A stretch of DNA of 64,000 bases from Flavobacterium sp. SCGC AAA160-P02 (GCA_000383355.1 KB911090.1:75502-139501), one strand, 5' to 3'; counted from the stretch's first letter, positions 24,901 to 35,294 are shown. The notes: generated by a model from the letters alone, not told the origin. Translations and numbers: made by a program.

Positions 24901-27900
24901 TAAAGGAATTTCTATCTGATAAAAGTTATCGTTTAAATCTGTTCCTAATCGAATAATTGCTGTTAATTCATCATCGTCAACACCATTTACAATAACTGGC
25001 TCGGCATGTAAGAACATTTTTAATTCTTTATACCTTCGTAAATCAACACTAATGTTTTTATAGATAGCTCTTACTTTATCTTGAGGAAGATTTGTTACTT
25101 TTAAAGTTACCGATTGTTCATTTTGCTGTTGAACAGTTGTACTTCCTTGCAAACGTTCTCTTTCTATTCCTGGAGGCAATACGTATCTACCTTCATTTTG
25201 TTCTATATTCACTACTCCAACTTCAAAATCGTTTAAATCTTGTTGTTCTAATGGTAGATCTGGAGTAATTTCCGGGTCTAAAGTTCTGGTATATCTTCTC
25301 CAATCACCTCTAACTAAGTCTAATTCTCCAAAACGAAGAATTACTGGCATTTTAAAATTGGTCATAAACATTCTAATAAAACGAATGCTATTAAAATCTG
25401 AAATATTATTAATGGGTATTCCGCTTCTAATTGGAATTCTAAATTGATACCATTTAGCCGTTTGAGCCTCTCCATTTTTAAGAGTTACCTGTGTCTCTTT
25501 TTGATCAACAATATAGTTTTGACCAACCACCAAGTCTGAACTGTTTAAGGATACTTTATATTCAAAAAAGCTTTCAACCGTATTCATGGTTTGATCCTTA
25601 TTAATATCTTCTACATCTGGATATGTTGTTGATGAGGTTGGAAAAGATTCTGAAGATTGATTTAATGTTGGTGAATTTCCTTGAGTATTATTAAATAGCT
25701 TATATCTGGAGATAATTGAGGCATCTGTAGCATCAAAATCTCCACCTCTATAGTATCTATAATTATCTGAGGCAGGATCTTCTAGTGCTGCCAATGAAGG
25801 AAATTTTATTCTTTCCTCTTCATCTGTTAATCCGTCTAAACCAATATCTTGTTTTGTTCTTGAAGCATCTTCTTGATCAAAAGCATAAATTATTGATGGA
25901 TTTGTTGGAACTTTTCCCCAAATAGTTGAGGTTGTGTTGGAAGATAAATCATCTAATGGCAATCCATTTTCATACATTTTCCGATTATCTTTTAAGATAT
26001 CTTCAGAAATGTTTCCTAGATTTATATAAAGGTCTCCCACCTGATTTTGAAGATCTTGCGGATTCATACCTGATGGTAAACCTTCTTCATTGGTAATAGA
26101 ATAATTAGTGTAAGGGTCCATAACCCAAAACTGAATATACTCTACATTAGCTTGTTCAAAATTATTAGTAGTTAAAGGACGCATGATTCCTGCCCAACGA
26201 TCTTGAGGGCTCTCAAGCATTGCTGGATTTGTAATATCTGTTGGTTCTTCAAAATTATAAGGGCCACGTTCACTGGGGAAATACGCTAAATCTAAGGTTC
26301 TTATCAAAGACTGTTGTGTAACATCTAATTCTTGATTTGGAAACAACTCATCAAAATTAATCTGTCTTGTTTCTGCTCTGGAGAGCGCATCTGCATCTAT
26401 ATTTCCTGGAGTATCTCCAGCACCATAAAAAATAGGATCTATGGTATACCAAGCCAATCTAGATCGTTGATCATTATAACTTATATCACTACTTAAGTTT
26501 CCGTTAAAATTTGGAAATGTTGGAGTATCTGGAGTACTTGCTGTATACCATTGCAAGGGAGTTAATAAACTAATAGGAATTTGAGAAGCTTCAAAATCGT
26601 CTATATAGGCAGTTGCAGAACCAGCAACATCTATTCCTTTTGGTGAACCTGGAATTAGATAAGCCATATCTGCTCTCACAGATAAATTTGAAGGCACATC
26701 TGTATCTACAAAAGGTAACTTGTTGGCTAATTTGGTAAAAAAGGGCATTTCTGTTGAAAAATCTATGTTCATACCCAACATAGTGTTGTTAATTGGCTCA
26801 CCACCAAAATTTACTTTTGGTGTTAAGGGTCTTTCGTTTACATTTAAAATAGTGGCTCCTAAAATAAAGTTTTCGTTAAAATTGTGTTCAACATCTACTC
26901 CCATAAATGTTTTTCTTTGCTGATTAAACACCGCATTATTTTCTGTTGAAACATTGATTGGAATTCCAGATGATTGCAACCCTGGATCTAGTATTTGAAC
27001 ACGACCAGCCATGTAATCTACCACATAATCAACTCCTTCAACCAATTGTCTTCCTCCTGCTGTAACAGTTACAGAGCCCCTTGGGACATTGTATGCGTTT
27101 AGTGGAATACCCCCACTTTGTTCAGATTTAAAATATCCTTTCAACAAAAACTTATCTTTATTCTGATGGTTGTTTTTTACATTAATTTTTGTGTCTAAAT
27201 ACAGCTCGTCAAATACATATAAATCTATATCTGATGAAACATTTAAAGAGGATTCTAATCCGTTTCCAAAAGGTTCTGCTTGAGGAAAAATAACGTATCC
27301 GTTTTGAGAATTAATAGTAATTCCTTCTACATAATCAAAATATCCGTCTGGAGTTTGGTATTGAGTTTGATCTAATCTATCTAAATTGAATACTTGCAAA
27401 AGTGGTTTGGTAGCTACATCTGTACTTTGAGCATTTTGAAGTGTATTAGAAGAAATTCCGGTTTGATCGTCTCTGTATTGAAGCTCAAAACGAAAGCCAT
27501 CTGGAGATAATGGAGATGCTCCTAAAGCGTAAATGTTTTTCATCATTAGATTCCATGTAGGAAATGCTTCTTCAGTACCTGCAACAGTTCTCTTGGTGGT
27601 TAGAATTTCACTTCTTAGCAACTTAACTGCCAAGTTTTCTGGAGATGAAATTCCATCATTTGAAAACTCTCCAACTTTAAAGGATGTCTCTCCGTTGGAA
27701 GCACCTACCACAGTATATTCGAAAGAAACAGCTAAAACCTCTCCATCATTTAATCTTCTGTTTAATGAAATAAATCCTAATCTAGAGTTTAATGTATATT
27801 CGTTGGGTTGTAATTTTCTTGCGTTTTGCAACAAACTATAATCAGAACCCTGACTCATGCCATAGGTGCCAGAAAGATAATTATCTACAGTTGCTATATC

Positions 27901-29130
27901 TCTTATTTGCGGGCTGGTTAGGGCGTTAGAAATATTATTAGACTGGTTTGTTGGCAATGCAACTCCGTTTACGGTAGGAGCACTTAATGATGGTATTACC
28001 AGACCATCTAAGCTAACATAGTTATCTGCTACTGGTTCTGCAATATCTGCTAAAGCAACAATACTTCTAAAATCTTCTACAGAAGCATTTCTATTGGTAA
28101 TCCAAATTTCAATTCTTGTAATATTAACCGGGCTACTTATTAGTGGATAATTTTGTAAAGATCTAGCATAGTTTTCTCTAAAGTATTGCGATAAAAAAAA
28201 GTGCCTATCGTTGTCATAATCTGTAGCTCTTAATTCAAATTCTTGAATAGAAGAACCACCTTCTGCTGTAACAGTAGTGCTCTCAGAATTTTGCTGAGAA
28301 AAGACCGCTGTAATATTTGTTTTCCCAAATTGAAGTTTGGTCTTTAATCCAAAAAGGCTTTGTGCTCCATTAATTAAAGAGTTTTTTATTGGCATTGAAA
28401 TATTACCTGCTTCAATTCCTTGTATAATACCATCTTCACCATATTTAACATCAGAAAGTGATGGTGGTATAAATTCTACCTTAATTAAGTTTTGAAAATC
28501 GAAAGTAGATTGCGTGTCATAATTAGCGGTAAACTTTAAACGCTTTCCAACTTGAGCTTGAATTCCTGCATTTATTTGCTGATCAAAATCAAGTGTAAAA
28601 CTACTCCTGTTTTGTTCCGATAATTGTGGATTTTCAGTATTTTGATAAATGAAGCCAAGTTTTAAATTGATATTTCCTGTTGGTGTTATTTTTATTTCGT
28701 TTCCTCCAAAAATGGTTTCAAAGAATTTAGAATTTACATAATAAGTAGGTAGTAAATCTTTCTTATCTGAGGAGTTTTTACTTTTTTGCGCTGCAACCTT
28801 GCTCTTAAAGTACTCCAACATATCTCTTCGTAATCGATATTTTTCATACTCTTTAGGAGTCATGTAAATTGGAGTTTTAATATAATAATCACCAACTTTT
28901 TCTACAAAAACATATGTATCTAGAACTTTATCATAAATCACTTCTATTTTAGAAGGATAGTTTAACAGCATTTTACCTGTTCGCAAATGATTAAAATTAT
29001 ATTTTAATTCAAGAGTATCTTTGGCAACAAGAACAGAGTCTTTATTTTCTGGACTTGTTTGCGCAATTAGTGTAGTCGCAAAGCAAGCAAAAAATAAAAA
29101 AAATACAATGTGTTTTTGAAACTGATTCAA
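21964..29130 (-). CDS. sprA: Type IX secretion translocon / cell-surface protein SprA (Sov)
   Basis: A giant outer-membrane protein of 2388 residues. A signal peptide (about 1-24, ending TTLIAQ) precedes a long series of beta-strands with no transmembrane helices. The typical motifs TYYVNSKFFETIFGGNEIKITPTGNINLKLG and RLKFTANYDTQSTFDFQNLIKVEF are near the N-terminus, and the barrel ends YNLGGN. SprA forms the very large single-chain barrel through which T9SS cargo with C-terminal sorting domains crosses the outer membrane; it is also required for flavobacterial gliding. It lies between ruvA (4 bases upstream) and gcvH (15 bases downstream). Length agrees with the family (about 2300-2500). Confidence 0.97.
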   Translation of the reverse strand: MNQFQKHIVFFLFFACFATTLIAQTSPENKDSVLVAKDTLELKYNFNHLRTGKMLLNYPSKIEVIYDKVLDTYVFVEKVGDYYIKTPIYMTPKEYEKYRLRRDMLEYFKSKVAAQKSKNSSDKKDLLPTYYVNSKFFETIFGGNEIKITPTGNINLKLGFIYQNTENPQLSEQNRSSFTLDFDQQINAGIQAQVGKRLKFTANYDTQSTFDFQNLIKVEFIPPSLSDVKYGEDGIIQGIEAGNISMPIKNSLINGAQSLFGLKTKLQFGKTNITAVFSQQNSESTTVTAEGGSSIQEFELRATDYDNDRHFFLSQYFRENYARSLQNYPLISSPVNITRIEIWITNRNASVEDFRSIVALADIAEPVADNYVSLDGLVIPSLSAPTVNGVALPTNQSNNISNALTSPQIRDIATVDNYLSGTYGMSQGSDYSLLQNARKLQPNEYTLNSRLGFISLNRRLNDGEVLAVSFEYTVVGASNGETSFKVGEFSNDGISSPENLAVKLLRSEILTTKRTVAGTEEAFPTWNLMMKNIYALGASPLSPDGFRFELQYRDDQTGISSNTLQNAQSTDVATKPLLQVFNLDRLDQTQYQTPDGYFDYVEGITINSQNGYVIFPQAEPFGNGLESSLNVSSDIDLYVFDELYLDTKINVKNNHQNKDKFLLKGYFKSEQSGGIPLNAYNVPRGSVTVTAGGRQLVEGVDYVVDYMAGRVQILDPGLQSSGIPINVSTENNAVFNQQRKTFMGVDVEHNFNENFILGATILNVNERPLTPKVNFGGEPINNTMLGMNIDFSTEMPFFTKLANKLPFVDTDVPSNLSVRADMAYLIPGSPKGIDVAGSATAYIDDFEASQIPISLLTPLQWYTASTPDTPTFPNFNGNLSSDISYNDQRSRLAWYTIDPIFYGAGDTPGNIDADALSRAETRQINFDELFPNQELDVTQQSLIRTLDLAYFPSERGPYNFEEPTDITNPAMLESPQDRWAGIMRPLTTNNFEQANVEYIQFWVMDPYTNYSITNEEGLPSGMNPQDLQNQVGDLYINLGNISEDILKDNRKMYENGLPLDDLSSNTTSTIWGKVPTNPSIIYAFDQEDASRTKQDIGLDGLTDEEERIKFPSLAALEDPASDNYRYYRGGDFDATDASIISRYKLFNNTQGNSPTLNQSSESFPTSSTTYPDVEDINKDQTMNTVESFFEYKVSLNSSDLVVGQNYIVDQKETQVTLKNGEAQTAKWYQFRIPIRSGIPINNISDFNSIRFIRMFMTNFKMPVILRFGELDLVRGDWRRYTRTLDPEITPDLPLEQQDLNDFEVGVVNIEQNEGRYVLPPGIERERLQGSTTVQQQNEQSVTLKVTNLPQDKVRAIYKNISVDLRRYKELKMFLHAEPVIVNGVDDDELTAIIRLGTDLNDNFYQIEIPLKISTYGSLAPLDVWPEANNLDATLEKLGKIKLARDVANAPINELFTASSSDSGELVLRVKGNPTLSQIRTIMLGVRNNSPLEKSAEIWFNELRSAGFDNDGGWAAVISADANFADVATLSMTGRMQTVGFGNVEDRVSQRSLDETKEYDISTSINLGKMMPKKWGIELPMNYSVGEQFIDPKFDPQYQDVELAAVEAANLPSNLPRGTDVSRNYTKRSSISFMNVRKNRNPESSKKPKFYDVENLSVSYSFNEESHRDYNIEGALNQKVMAAASYNFTFKPKFLEPFKKKELFKSKYLQLIRDINFNPVPTSLAINSRINRSFNEQRSRNLVEGLSPQPTLKQRRFLFDWDYALAFNFTKSLAINFNASNSYIYDAFGNGDDLEIFNNFFNVGRPTQYSQKLNSTYKIPLNKIPYLSFIGVDYAYTADFDWKATSQDATIVERVGNLIQNANTHNVTGSLNFAKLYKDTKFESLFLKKKNRKKSGPVSLQTPKSPSQVSERKRKNEPIGRKVVKGFYDLITSLKTGKISYTENNGQLLPGYEPEVGFLGRNNFGGGLAPSLGFVFGSQVDIRNTALVNGWLVTPRADGEDYYDKTYTRTHFNKLDYNFSLKPVKDLTIEVTGNKIKTRSLAQQLDIRVDTNDPGGNGYIDETIPAFITGNYSTSYSMFSTAFKDGDQLFNQLRTNRIAVSRRLGEQAGINVNDPTNIDPVDGTVIGYGASSQDVLLPSFLAAYSGKDANNVNLGIFREIPIPAWNLRYTGLMKYKWFKSNFSSFSISHGYKSSYTVSSFTNNLQFDSNDPTITNAAGDFESSTLVSSATLVDEFSPLIRVDMKMKNSFSMRGELKRDRTLTMNFNNSTLTDIKGTEYIFGFGYVFKDVKMKTSFTGKKQTLKGDINLRADVSLRDNLTLVRSVNSDNDQISGGQKLFSIKFTADYRLNSNLTASFYYNHQTSRYAISTTFPRQSINAGFNFIYNLGGN

Positions 29131-29134
29131 TTGA

Positions 29135-29716
29135 CTATAAATTCTTTAGTGCTTTTTTAATTAACAGTTCTACTGTTTCATTTGGAGAATCTTTAAGAAT
29201 AACTGCAATTGCTTTTTCAGATTGCTTTCTGTTAAACCCTAAAACTTCTAATGCAGATAACGCTTCTTCTTTGTTAGTATTGTTTGTGTTTAGGGAAAGT
29301 TCATCAATATCAAAGGTTTTTAAGATTTTATCCTTTAAATCTACAATAACACGCTGTGCTGTTTTTAAGCCAATACCTTTTACAGATTGTATTAAGGTAA
29401 CATTTTCTGAGGCTATTGCGTTTTGTACTTCTTCTGAACTCATAGATGACAACATTGTTCTGGCAATACTTGGCCCAACTCCAGATACAGAAATCAATAA
29501 TTTAAATACTTCTCTTTCGGTTTTGCTGATAAATCCATAAAGTGTGTGAGCGTCCTCTCTTACAGAAAGATGAGCAAATAATCGCACATTCTCATCGTCT
29601 GAAAGTGCCGAAAAAGTTTGTAGTGAAATGTGTAACATATAACCAACTCCAGCACAATCTACAACTACATATGTTGGGTTTTTTTCTACAAGTCTTCCTC
29701 TAATTTGTGTAATCAT
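29135..29716 (-). CDS. ruvA: Holliday junction branch migration complex subunit RuvA
   Basis: A 193-residue RuvA that binds four-way junctions and loads the RuvB helicase. Domain I is an OB fold (about 1-64: MITQIRGRLVEKNPTYVVVD). Domain II has two helix-hairpin-helix motifs, VSGVGPSIARTMLS and VKGIGLKTAQRVI. Domain III (about 145-193) is the RuvB-contacting three-helix bundle EEALSALEVLGFNRKQSEKAI. Length is normal. It lies 33 bases after the malic enzyme gene and 4 bases before sprA, so probably in one operon; ruvB is not in the window. Confidence 0.97.
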   Translation of the reverse strand: MITQIRGRLVEKNPTYVVVDCAGVGYMLHISLQTFSALSDDENVRLFAHLSVREDAHTLYGFISKTEREVFKLLISVSGVGPSIARTMLSSMSSEEVQNAIASENVTLIQSVKGIGLKTAQRVIVDLKDKILKTFDIDELSLNTNNTNKEEALSALEVLGFNRKQSEKAIAVILKDSPNETVELLIKKALKNL

Positions 29717-29749
29717 ATTCTTGTTTCTTCTTCTAATGTAATAAATTAT

Positions 29750-32026
29750 TTATTCCTTTCGTTGTTTTTGTTGAGCATCTACAACCGCAACAGCCGCCAT
29801 ATTCACCATTTCATCTACACTTGCTCCTAATTGGATAATATGTGCAGGCTTTTTAAACCCAAGAATAATAGGCCCAACAGACTCAGAACCATCAATTTGT
29901 TTCAATAATTTATAGGTAATGTTCGCAGATTCTAAGTTGGGAAATATAAGAACATTTACTTTCTTTCCATTTAATTTAGAAAAAGGAAATTCTTTAGCAA
30001 GCATTTCTGGATTTAAAGCAAAATCTGCTTGTAATTCTCCGTCTATATTAACATTAGGAAAATGCCTGTGAATATACGAGACTGCATCCTGAATTTTTCT
30101 TGAACTATCTGAGTTAGATGATCCAAAGTTAGAAAAAGAAAGCATTGCAATATTTGGTTTCATCCCAAACATTTTAGCAATCTTATACGTCATTTGAGAA
30201 ATCTTAGCTAAATCTTTTGCTGATGGATTTATGTTAATGGTTGTATCTGCCAAAAACATAGGCCCTTGTTTTGTTAGCATTAAATTGGTGGCAGCAATTC
30301 TTGAGACTCCCTTGTCTTTACCAATTAACTCAATCATTGGCTTAACAACCGTAGGGTAAGGTCTAGAATATCCTGTTATTAAAGAATCTGCTTCACCTTC
30401 ATTTACCATCATTGCTGCGAAGTAATTTCGTTCTCGCATTAACTTTTTTGCTTGATGTAAACTAATCCCTTTACGTTGTCTAGTTTCCCAATATTTGGTA
30501 GCAAAATAATCTCTACGTTCTGTTTCTTCGTCTGTTTTAGGGTCATAAATTGGAATCTCTGCTGTAAAGCCTAGCTCTTCTTTTAAGGCTAAAATAACAT
30601 CTTTTCTACCTAATAAAATTGGATGACCTATTTTTTCCTCGTGTACTCTTTGTGCTGCTTTCAATACATCTAAATGATCTGCTTCTGCAAAAACAATACT
30701 CTTTGGGCTTCTTTTGGCTCTGTTGTGTAGCAGTCTAATTTCTTTACTTCCAATACCAGACCTGTCCATTAATTGCTCTCTATACTTATCCCAATCTTCA
30801 ATAGGCTCTTGGGCAACTCCAGATTCAATGGCTGCTTTGGCAATTGCTGGAGGAATTTCATAAATTAGTCTTGGATCAAATGGTTTTGGAATAATATATT
30901 CTTTCCCAAAAGACAAGCTTACTTCATCATATACAATGTTTACTTGTTCTGGAACCGATTGTTTGGCTAAATCTGCTAATGCATTTACAGCAGCCATTTT
31001 CATTTCTTCATTAATTTTTGTGGCTCTAACATCTAGAGCTCCTCTAAAAATAAAAGGAAAGCCTAATACATTGTTTACCTGGTTAGGATGATCTGATCTT
31101 CCTGTAGCCATAATAATATCATCTCTCGTAGCACAAGCAACATCATATGAAATCTCTGGTACTGGATTTGCCATGGCAAAAACTATTGGATCTTTTGTCA
31201 TAGAAAGCAGCATCTCTGGAGTAACTACATCTCCTTTAGACAAGCCAATAAATACATCTGCATTTTGCATGGCTTCTTCTAGAGTATTGATATCTTTTGT
31301 TGTAGCAAACTCTTGTTTTTGAGATGTTAAATTATCTCTATCTTTTTTAATAACTCCTTTGCTATCACACATAACAATATTCTCATTCTTTGCTCCTAAT
31401 CTAAGGTACAATCGGGTACAAGATATAGCTGCTGCTCCAGCTCCGTTTACAACTATCTGAACTTTAGAAATATCTTTTTGAGTAATTTCTAAGGCATTTT
31501 TAAGCGCTGCTGCAGAAATTATAGCAGTACCGTGCTGATCATCATGCATCACAGGAATATCTAATTCTTCTACGAGCCTTCTTTCAATTTCAAAAGCTTC
31601 AGGAGCTTTAATATCTTCTAAGTTTATTCCACCAAAAGTAGGTGATATCGCCTTTACTGTTTCTACAAACTTATCTACATCTGTTGCATCTATCTCAATA
31701 TCAAAGACATCTATGTCTGCAAATATTTTAAATAATAAACCTTTTCCTTCCATTACAGGCTTTGAAGCCAAAGGACCAATATCTCCCAAACCTAAAACAG
31801 CTGTCCCATTTGTAATAACTGCTACTAAGTTTCCTTTAGCAGTATACTTGTATGCGTTATTCTTATCTTTTACAATTTCTAAGCAAGGTTCTGCAACTCC
31901 TGGAGAATACGCCAAAGCCAAATCATGTTGGGTAGCATATTTTTTAGTAGGTACAACCTCTATTTTTCCTGGTTTTGGCTTTGCATGGTATAGCAAAGCT
32001 TCATGCCTTTTTCTAGAATCACTCAT
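29750..32026 (-). CDS. maeB: NADP-dependent malic enzyme with phosphotransacetylase-like C-terminal domain
   Basis: A 758-residue MaeB-type enzyme that decarboxylates malate to pyruvate with NADP reduction. The malic domain covers about 1-425 ([20 protein letters not shown], metal-site EDIKAPEAF and [15 protein letters not shown]-binding [12 protein letters not shown]). The C-terminal 430-758 is homologous to phosphate acetyltransferase ([32 protein letters not shown]); in MaeB proteins this part is regulatory or structural rather than proven catalytic. Length matches the family (about 750-765). It is the first gene of the run maeB-ruvA-sprA-gcvH-vanZ. Confidence 0.96.
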   Translation of the reverse strand: MSDSRKRHEALLYHAKPKPGKIEVVPTKKYATQHDLALAYSPGVAEPCLEIVKDKNNAYKYTAKGNLVAVITNGTAVLGLGDIGPLASKPVMEGKGLLFKIFADIDVFDIEIDATDVDKFVETVKAISPTFGGINLEDIKAPEAFEIERRLVEELDIPVMHDDQHGTAIISAAALKNALEITQKDISKVQIVVNGAGAAAISCTRLYLRLGAKNENIVMCDSKGVIKKDRDNLTSQKQEFATTKDINTLEEAMQNADVFIGLSKGDVVTPEMLLSMTKDPIVFAMANPVPEISYDVACATRDDIIMATGRSDHPNQVNNVLGFPFIFRGALDVRATKINEEMKMAAVNALADLAKQSVPEQVNIVYDEVSLSFGKEYIIPKPFDPRLIYEIPPAIAKAAIESGVAQEPIEDWDKYREQLMDRSGIGSKEIRLLHNRAKRSPKSIVFAEADHLDVLKAAQRVHEEKIGHPILLGRKDVILALKEELGFTAEIPIYDPKTDEETERRDYFATKYWETRQRKGISLHQAKKLMRERNYFAAMMVNEGEADSLITGYSRPYPTVVKPMIELIGKDKGVSRIAATNLMLTKQGPMFLADTTININPSAKDLAKISQMTYKIAKMFGMKPNIAMLSFSNFGSSNSDSSRKIQDAVSYIHRHFPNVNIDGELQADFALNPEMLAKEFPFSKLNGKKVNVLIFPNLESANITYKLLKQIDGSESVGPIILGFKKPAHIIQLGASVDEMVNMAAVAVVDAQQKQRKE

Positions 32027-32185
32027 CTAATCATTTTTTGTTTGAGACTTACAAATATAGCCTTTATCAAAGAAAAGAGGTCTATAGAATATTAAGACTT
32101 TATTGTATCTTGTTTAACAAAAATTATAGTTCTTGATAGGTTGGTATCCTATATGTTTGCTATTATAAAACCAATAGATTTTGAT

Positions 32186-34645
32186 ATGAAAAAAATCACC
32201 CTATGTACGCTCTTATTGTGTTGCTTTTCATCTTTTGCTCAGATTACTGGAAGAATTACAGACACAAAACAAAACCCACTATCTTTTGTGAGTGTTTACC
32301 TAGATAAGACAGTAGCTGGAACGACCTCTAATGACAATGGAAATTATGAGTTAAATATTAAAAAAACTGGTGACTATAGTGTTGTTTTTCAGTTTTTAGG
32401 ATATAAAACTATCAAAAAAACAGTTTCTATTGCTAGTTTTCCTTTTCAATTAGATGTTATTTTAGAAGATGAACAAATAATTTTAGATGAAATTTCTATT
32501 TCAGCAAAAGACAATCCTGCCAATAAAATTATTAGAAATGCTATTGATAGTAAAGATAAAAATACAGATAACTTTAGAGAATTTACAACCAATTTCTATT
32601 CTAGAGGTTTATTTAAAGTAAAAGAGGCTCCAGAAAAAATTCTTGGGCAGAGCTTAGGTGATTTAGGAGGAGGATTAGATTCTACAAGAACCGGAATCAT
32701 TTATTTATCTGAAACGGTTTCAGAGATAACTTTTCAAAAAAAGCCTAGAAATTTTAAAGAAAAAATTATTGCTTCAAAGGTTAGTGGTTCAAATAACGGA
32801 ATTAGTTTTAACAGAGCTGAAGAAGCTGATTTTGATTTTTATGGAAACACTGTTTTTGTAGCGGAAAGTAATTTGGTTTCTCCAATTTCTGATGTTGCTT
32901 TTGGGTATTACACATTTATACTAGAAGGTTCTTTTTATGATAAAAACGGACGGTTAATTAACAAGGTAAAGGTGCTCCCTAAAAGAGATAATGATAGAGT
33001 TTTTGGTGGTTTTATATATATCGTTGAAGATGATTGGGCTATTTATGGTATTGATTTAATTGCTACTGGAAAGCAAGTTGGTATTCCAATTATTGATGAA
33101 TTAAAATTCAAACAAAATTACAATTATTCAGAAACAAATAATGCTTGGATTAAAATTTCACAAACCATCGATTTTAAGTTTGGACTCTTTGGCTTTAATA
33201 TTGATGGGCGGTTTTCCGCAGGATATTCTAACTATAATTTTAACCCTGAATTTACAAAAAAAACATTTACAAAAGAGGTCTTATCATTTGAAAAGGGTGC
33301 TACAGAAAAAGACACTGTTTTTTGGAATCTATTAAGGCCCGTACCTCTAACACTAGAAGAAACTGAAGACTATACCTTAAAAGACAGTATTAAAGTGGTA
33401 AGAAAGTCTAAGAAATATTTAGATTCTGTTGATGTAAAACGAAATAAATTTAACTTACTATCGCCTATTACAGGTTATACGTATAGTAATTCATATAAGA
33501 AATGGTCCGTATCTTTTAATTCTCCTCTAGCAAGTTTAGCCTATAATACTGTTAAAGGATGGAACGTATTTACAGGTGTTAGATATTTTAAACGTTTAAA
33601 TGATAAAGGAAAATGGATTAACACCGGTGTTACTTTTAATTATGGCATCTCAGAAAAGAAAATCCGACCTGTATTTTTTTTTACTAAAAAATGGAACAGC
33701 CTAGAGAGACCTAGGTTTTCTATTTCTGGCGGAATTACGACTCCTCAATTTAATAACAGAAACCCTATTTCTAGGCTTAATAATACAGTCTATTCTTTAG
33801 TTAGAAAAGAAAACTACTTAAAAATATACGAACAAACATTTGGTAAAATTGAGTATTCTCAAGAAGTAACCAACGGTTTTTCTATGTCTGGCTCTCTAGA
33901 ATACGCCAATAGAAAACCGTTGTTTAATACTACAGACTATGTTACTTTAGGAAGAAATATTGCATTTCAATCTAACAATCCTTTAGATCCTACAGGTTTT
34001 ACAGCTCCATTTGTACAACATAATATTGCCAGCTTAAACATTGGCGCAAAGATTGTTTTTGATCAAAAATACTTGTCATATCCAGACAGAAAATTTGCAA
34101 TTGGTAACTCTAAATACCCAGCTGTATCTATTAACTATCGTAAAAATTTCGGAGCAAGTTCTAGTGAGTTTAATTCTGATTTATTTACTGCTAATCTTCG
34201 CCAATTTGTTTCTTTAGGAAACTTTGGTAATTTTAGATACAATGTGCGTTCTGGAATTTTCTTACAACAGAAAGACATTCCATTTATGGATTATTTACAT
34301 GCTAATGGAAATCAAGTAAAATTAGCTCCCTCTAACAAAATGACTAGCTTTGGATTGCTAAATTACTACCAATTTAGCACCAACGATAAATATGCTGAGG
34401 CTCATCTAGAACATAACTTTAAAGGTTTTTTATTAGGTAAAATTCCATTAATTAACAAACTAAATTTTCATTTGGTTACCGGAGCAAAAGGCTTGTTTAC
34501 AGGAGAAAGAAAACCCTATGCTGAATATTCTATTGGATTAGATAATATAGGGGTTGGAAAATGGCGATTTTTACGGGTAGATTACGTAAAATCTAATTTT
34601 AACGGAACAAAAGGAGATGGTTTCTTATTTGGTATTACCTTCTAA
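32186..34645 (+). CDS. DUF5686 outer-membrane protein with carboxypeptidase-regulatory-like N-terminal domain
   Basis: An 819-residue protein. I place the start at the ATG at 32186, which begins the signal peptide MKKITLCTLLLCCFSSFAQ; an in-frame start at 32141 would add 15 residues before it. Residues about 20-105 are a CarboxypepD-regulatory-like beta-sandwich (GRITDTKQNPLSFVSVYLDK, VFQFLGYKTIKKTV). The rest is DUF5686, with EISISAKDNPANKIIRNAI, GIDLIATGKQVGIP and a long C-terminal beta-barrel ending in DGFLFGITF. The family is abundant in Bacteroidota outer membranes and has no established function. It is divergent from maeB and 26 bases upstream of moaD. Confidence 0.9.
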   Translation: MKKITLCTLLLCCFSSFAQITGRITDTKQNPLSFVSVYLDKTVAGTTSNDNGNYELNIKKTGDYSVVFQFLGYKTIKKTVSIASFPFQLDVILEDEQIILDEISISAKDNPANKIIRNAIDSKDKNTDNFREFTTNFYSRGLFKVKEAPEKILGQSLGDLGGGLDSTRTGIIYLSETVSEITFQKKPRNFKEKIIASKVSGSNNGISFNRAEEADFDFYGNTVFVAESNLVSPISDVAFGYYTFILEGSFYDKNGRLINKVKVLPKRDNDRVFGGFIYIVEDDWAIYGIDLIATGKQVGIPIIDELKFKQNYNYSETNNAWIKISQTIDFKFGLFGFNIDGRFSAGYSNYNFNPEFTKKTFTKEVLSFEKGATEKDTVFWNLLRPVPLTLEETEDYTLKDSIKVVRKSKKYLDSVDVKRNKFNLLSPITGYTYSNSYKKWSVSFNSPLASLAYNTVKGWNVFTGVRYFKRLNDKGKWINTGVTFNYGISEKKIRPVFFFTKKWNSLERPRFSISGGITTPQFNNRNPISRLNNTVYSLVRKENYLKIYEQTFGKIEYSQEVTNGFSMSGSLEYANRKPLFNTTDYVTLGRNIAFQSNNPLDPTGFTAPFVQHNIASLNIGAKIVFDQKYLSYPDRKFAIGNSKYPAVSINYRKNFGASSSEFNSDLFTANLRQFVSLGNFGNFRYNVRSGIFLQQKDIPFMDYLHANGNQVKLAPSNKMTSFGLLNYYQFSTNDKYAEAHLEHNFKGFLLGKIPLINKLNFHLVTGAKGLFTGERKPYAEYSIGLDNIGVGKWRFLRVDYVKSNFNGTKGDGFLFGITF

Positions 34646-34658
34646 TTAAAATATCCGT

Positions 34659-34666
34659 TATCTTTG
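34659..34666 (+). promoter_or_regulatory. -7 promoter element right in front of moaD
   Basis: TATCTTTG is an exact match to TAnnTTTG and ends 5 bases before the moaD ATG. Transcription would start essentially at the start codon, so a leaderless or near-leaderless mRNA is predicted. No obvious -33 motif was found. Confidence 0.4.
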
Positions 34667-34671
34667 ACTTT

Positions 34672-34914
34672 ATGAACTTAAAAGTGCTTTTTTTTGGAAT
34701 ATCAACAGACCTGGTAGGTGCAACAAGCATGGTTTTTTCTATTTCTCCAAACACAACTATTTTAGAGTTTAAGACACAGTTACAAGAACAATATCCTCAA
34801 TTGACCGATATTAATTCATACGCAATAGCTGTAAATGAGAGCTACGCGCGTAACGAAACTGTCTTAAAAGAAAATGATATAGTTGCTATTATTCCGCCAG
34901 TAAGCGGAGGGTAA
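34672..34914 (+). CDS. moaD: Molybdopterin synthase small subunit (MoaD/ThiS family)
   Basis: An 80-residue beta-grasp sulfur carrier. It starts LKVLFFGISTDLVGA and ends in IIPPVSGG, the required C-terminal Gly-Gly that MoeB adenylates and that then carries the thiocarboxylate used to make the molybdopterin dithiolene. MoaD rather than ThiS is supported by the PPVSGG tail and by moaE 400 bases downstream. It lies 26 bases after the DUF5686 gene but has its own -7 element. A small DUF3817 gene on the opposite strand separates it from moaE. Confidence 0.96.
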   Translation: MNLKVLFFGISTDLVGATSMVFSISPNTTILEFKTQLQEQYPQLTDINSYAIAVNESYARNETVLKENDIVAIIPPVSGG

Positions 34915-34972
34915 AGTATCATAATGTAAAAAATAGAATTACTAATTCATTTTTTCATTAGATCATGTATAA

Positions 34973-35245
34973 TTATCGGAGATACTTCTTATCTACATAG
35001 AAAGTTCCAAAGGGAAGAATTGATGCCAATAAAATAACTGAAAAATTCTTTATACTCCATTTCATCTCAGATTTCAATAAAAAAGCTACTACTAAATATC
35101 CTACAAATAACAATCCGTGTGGCATGCCTAAAAGCTTTACATATTGAGGGTCATTCATCCAATACTTAATAGGGACGGCTACAAAGAGTAATAATAAATA
35201 AGAGGTTCCTTCTAAAAAACTAACAACTCTAAAAAAGGTTTTCAT
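34973..35245 (-). CDS. DUF3817 domain membrane protein
   Basis: A 90-residue protein with three predicted transmembrane helices. The start is ATG at 35245 (MKTFFRVVSFLEGTSYLLLLFV); an extended frame to 35260 would need a TTG start. The motifs FLEGTSYLLLLFVAVPIKY, MPHGLLFVGYLVVAF and the terminal LASILPFGTFYVDKKYL are characteristic of DUF3817 (YdzA-like), a family of unknown function. It is encoded against the flow of moaD and moaE and sits between them. Confidence 0.88.
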   Translation of the reverse strand: MKTFFRVVSFLEGTSYLLLLFVAVPIKYWMNDPQYVKLLGMPHGLLFVGYLVVAFLLKSEMKWSIKNFSVILLASILPFGTFYVDKKYLR

Positions 35246-35294
35246 GATAATTGATGTCAAAAATTATTATTGCAAAGATACGTGCTAGATTTCC

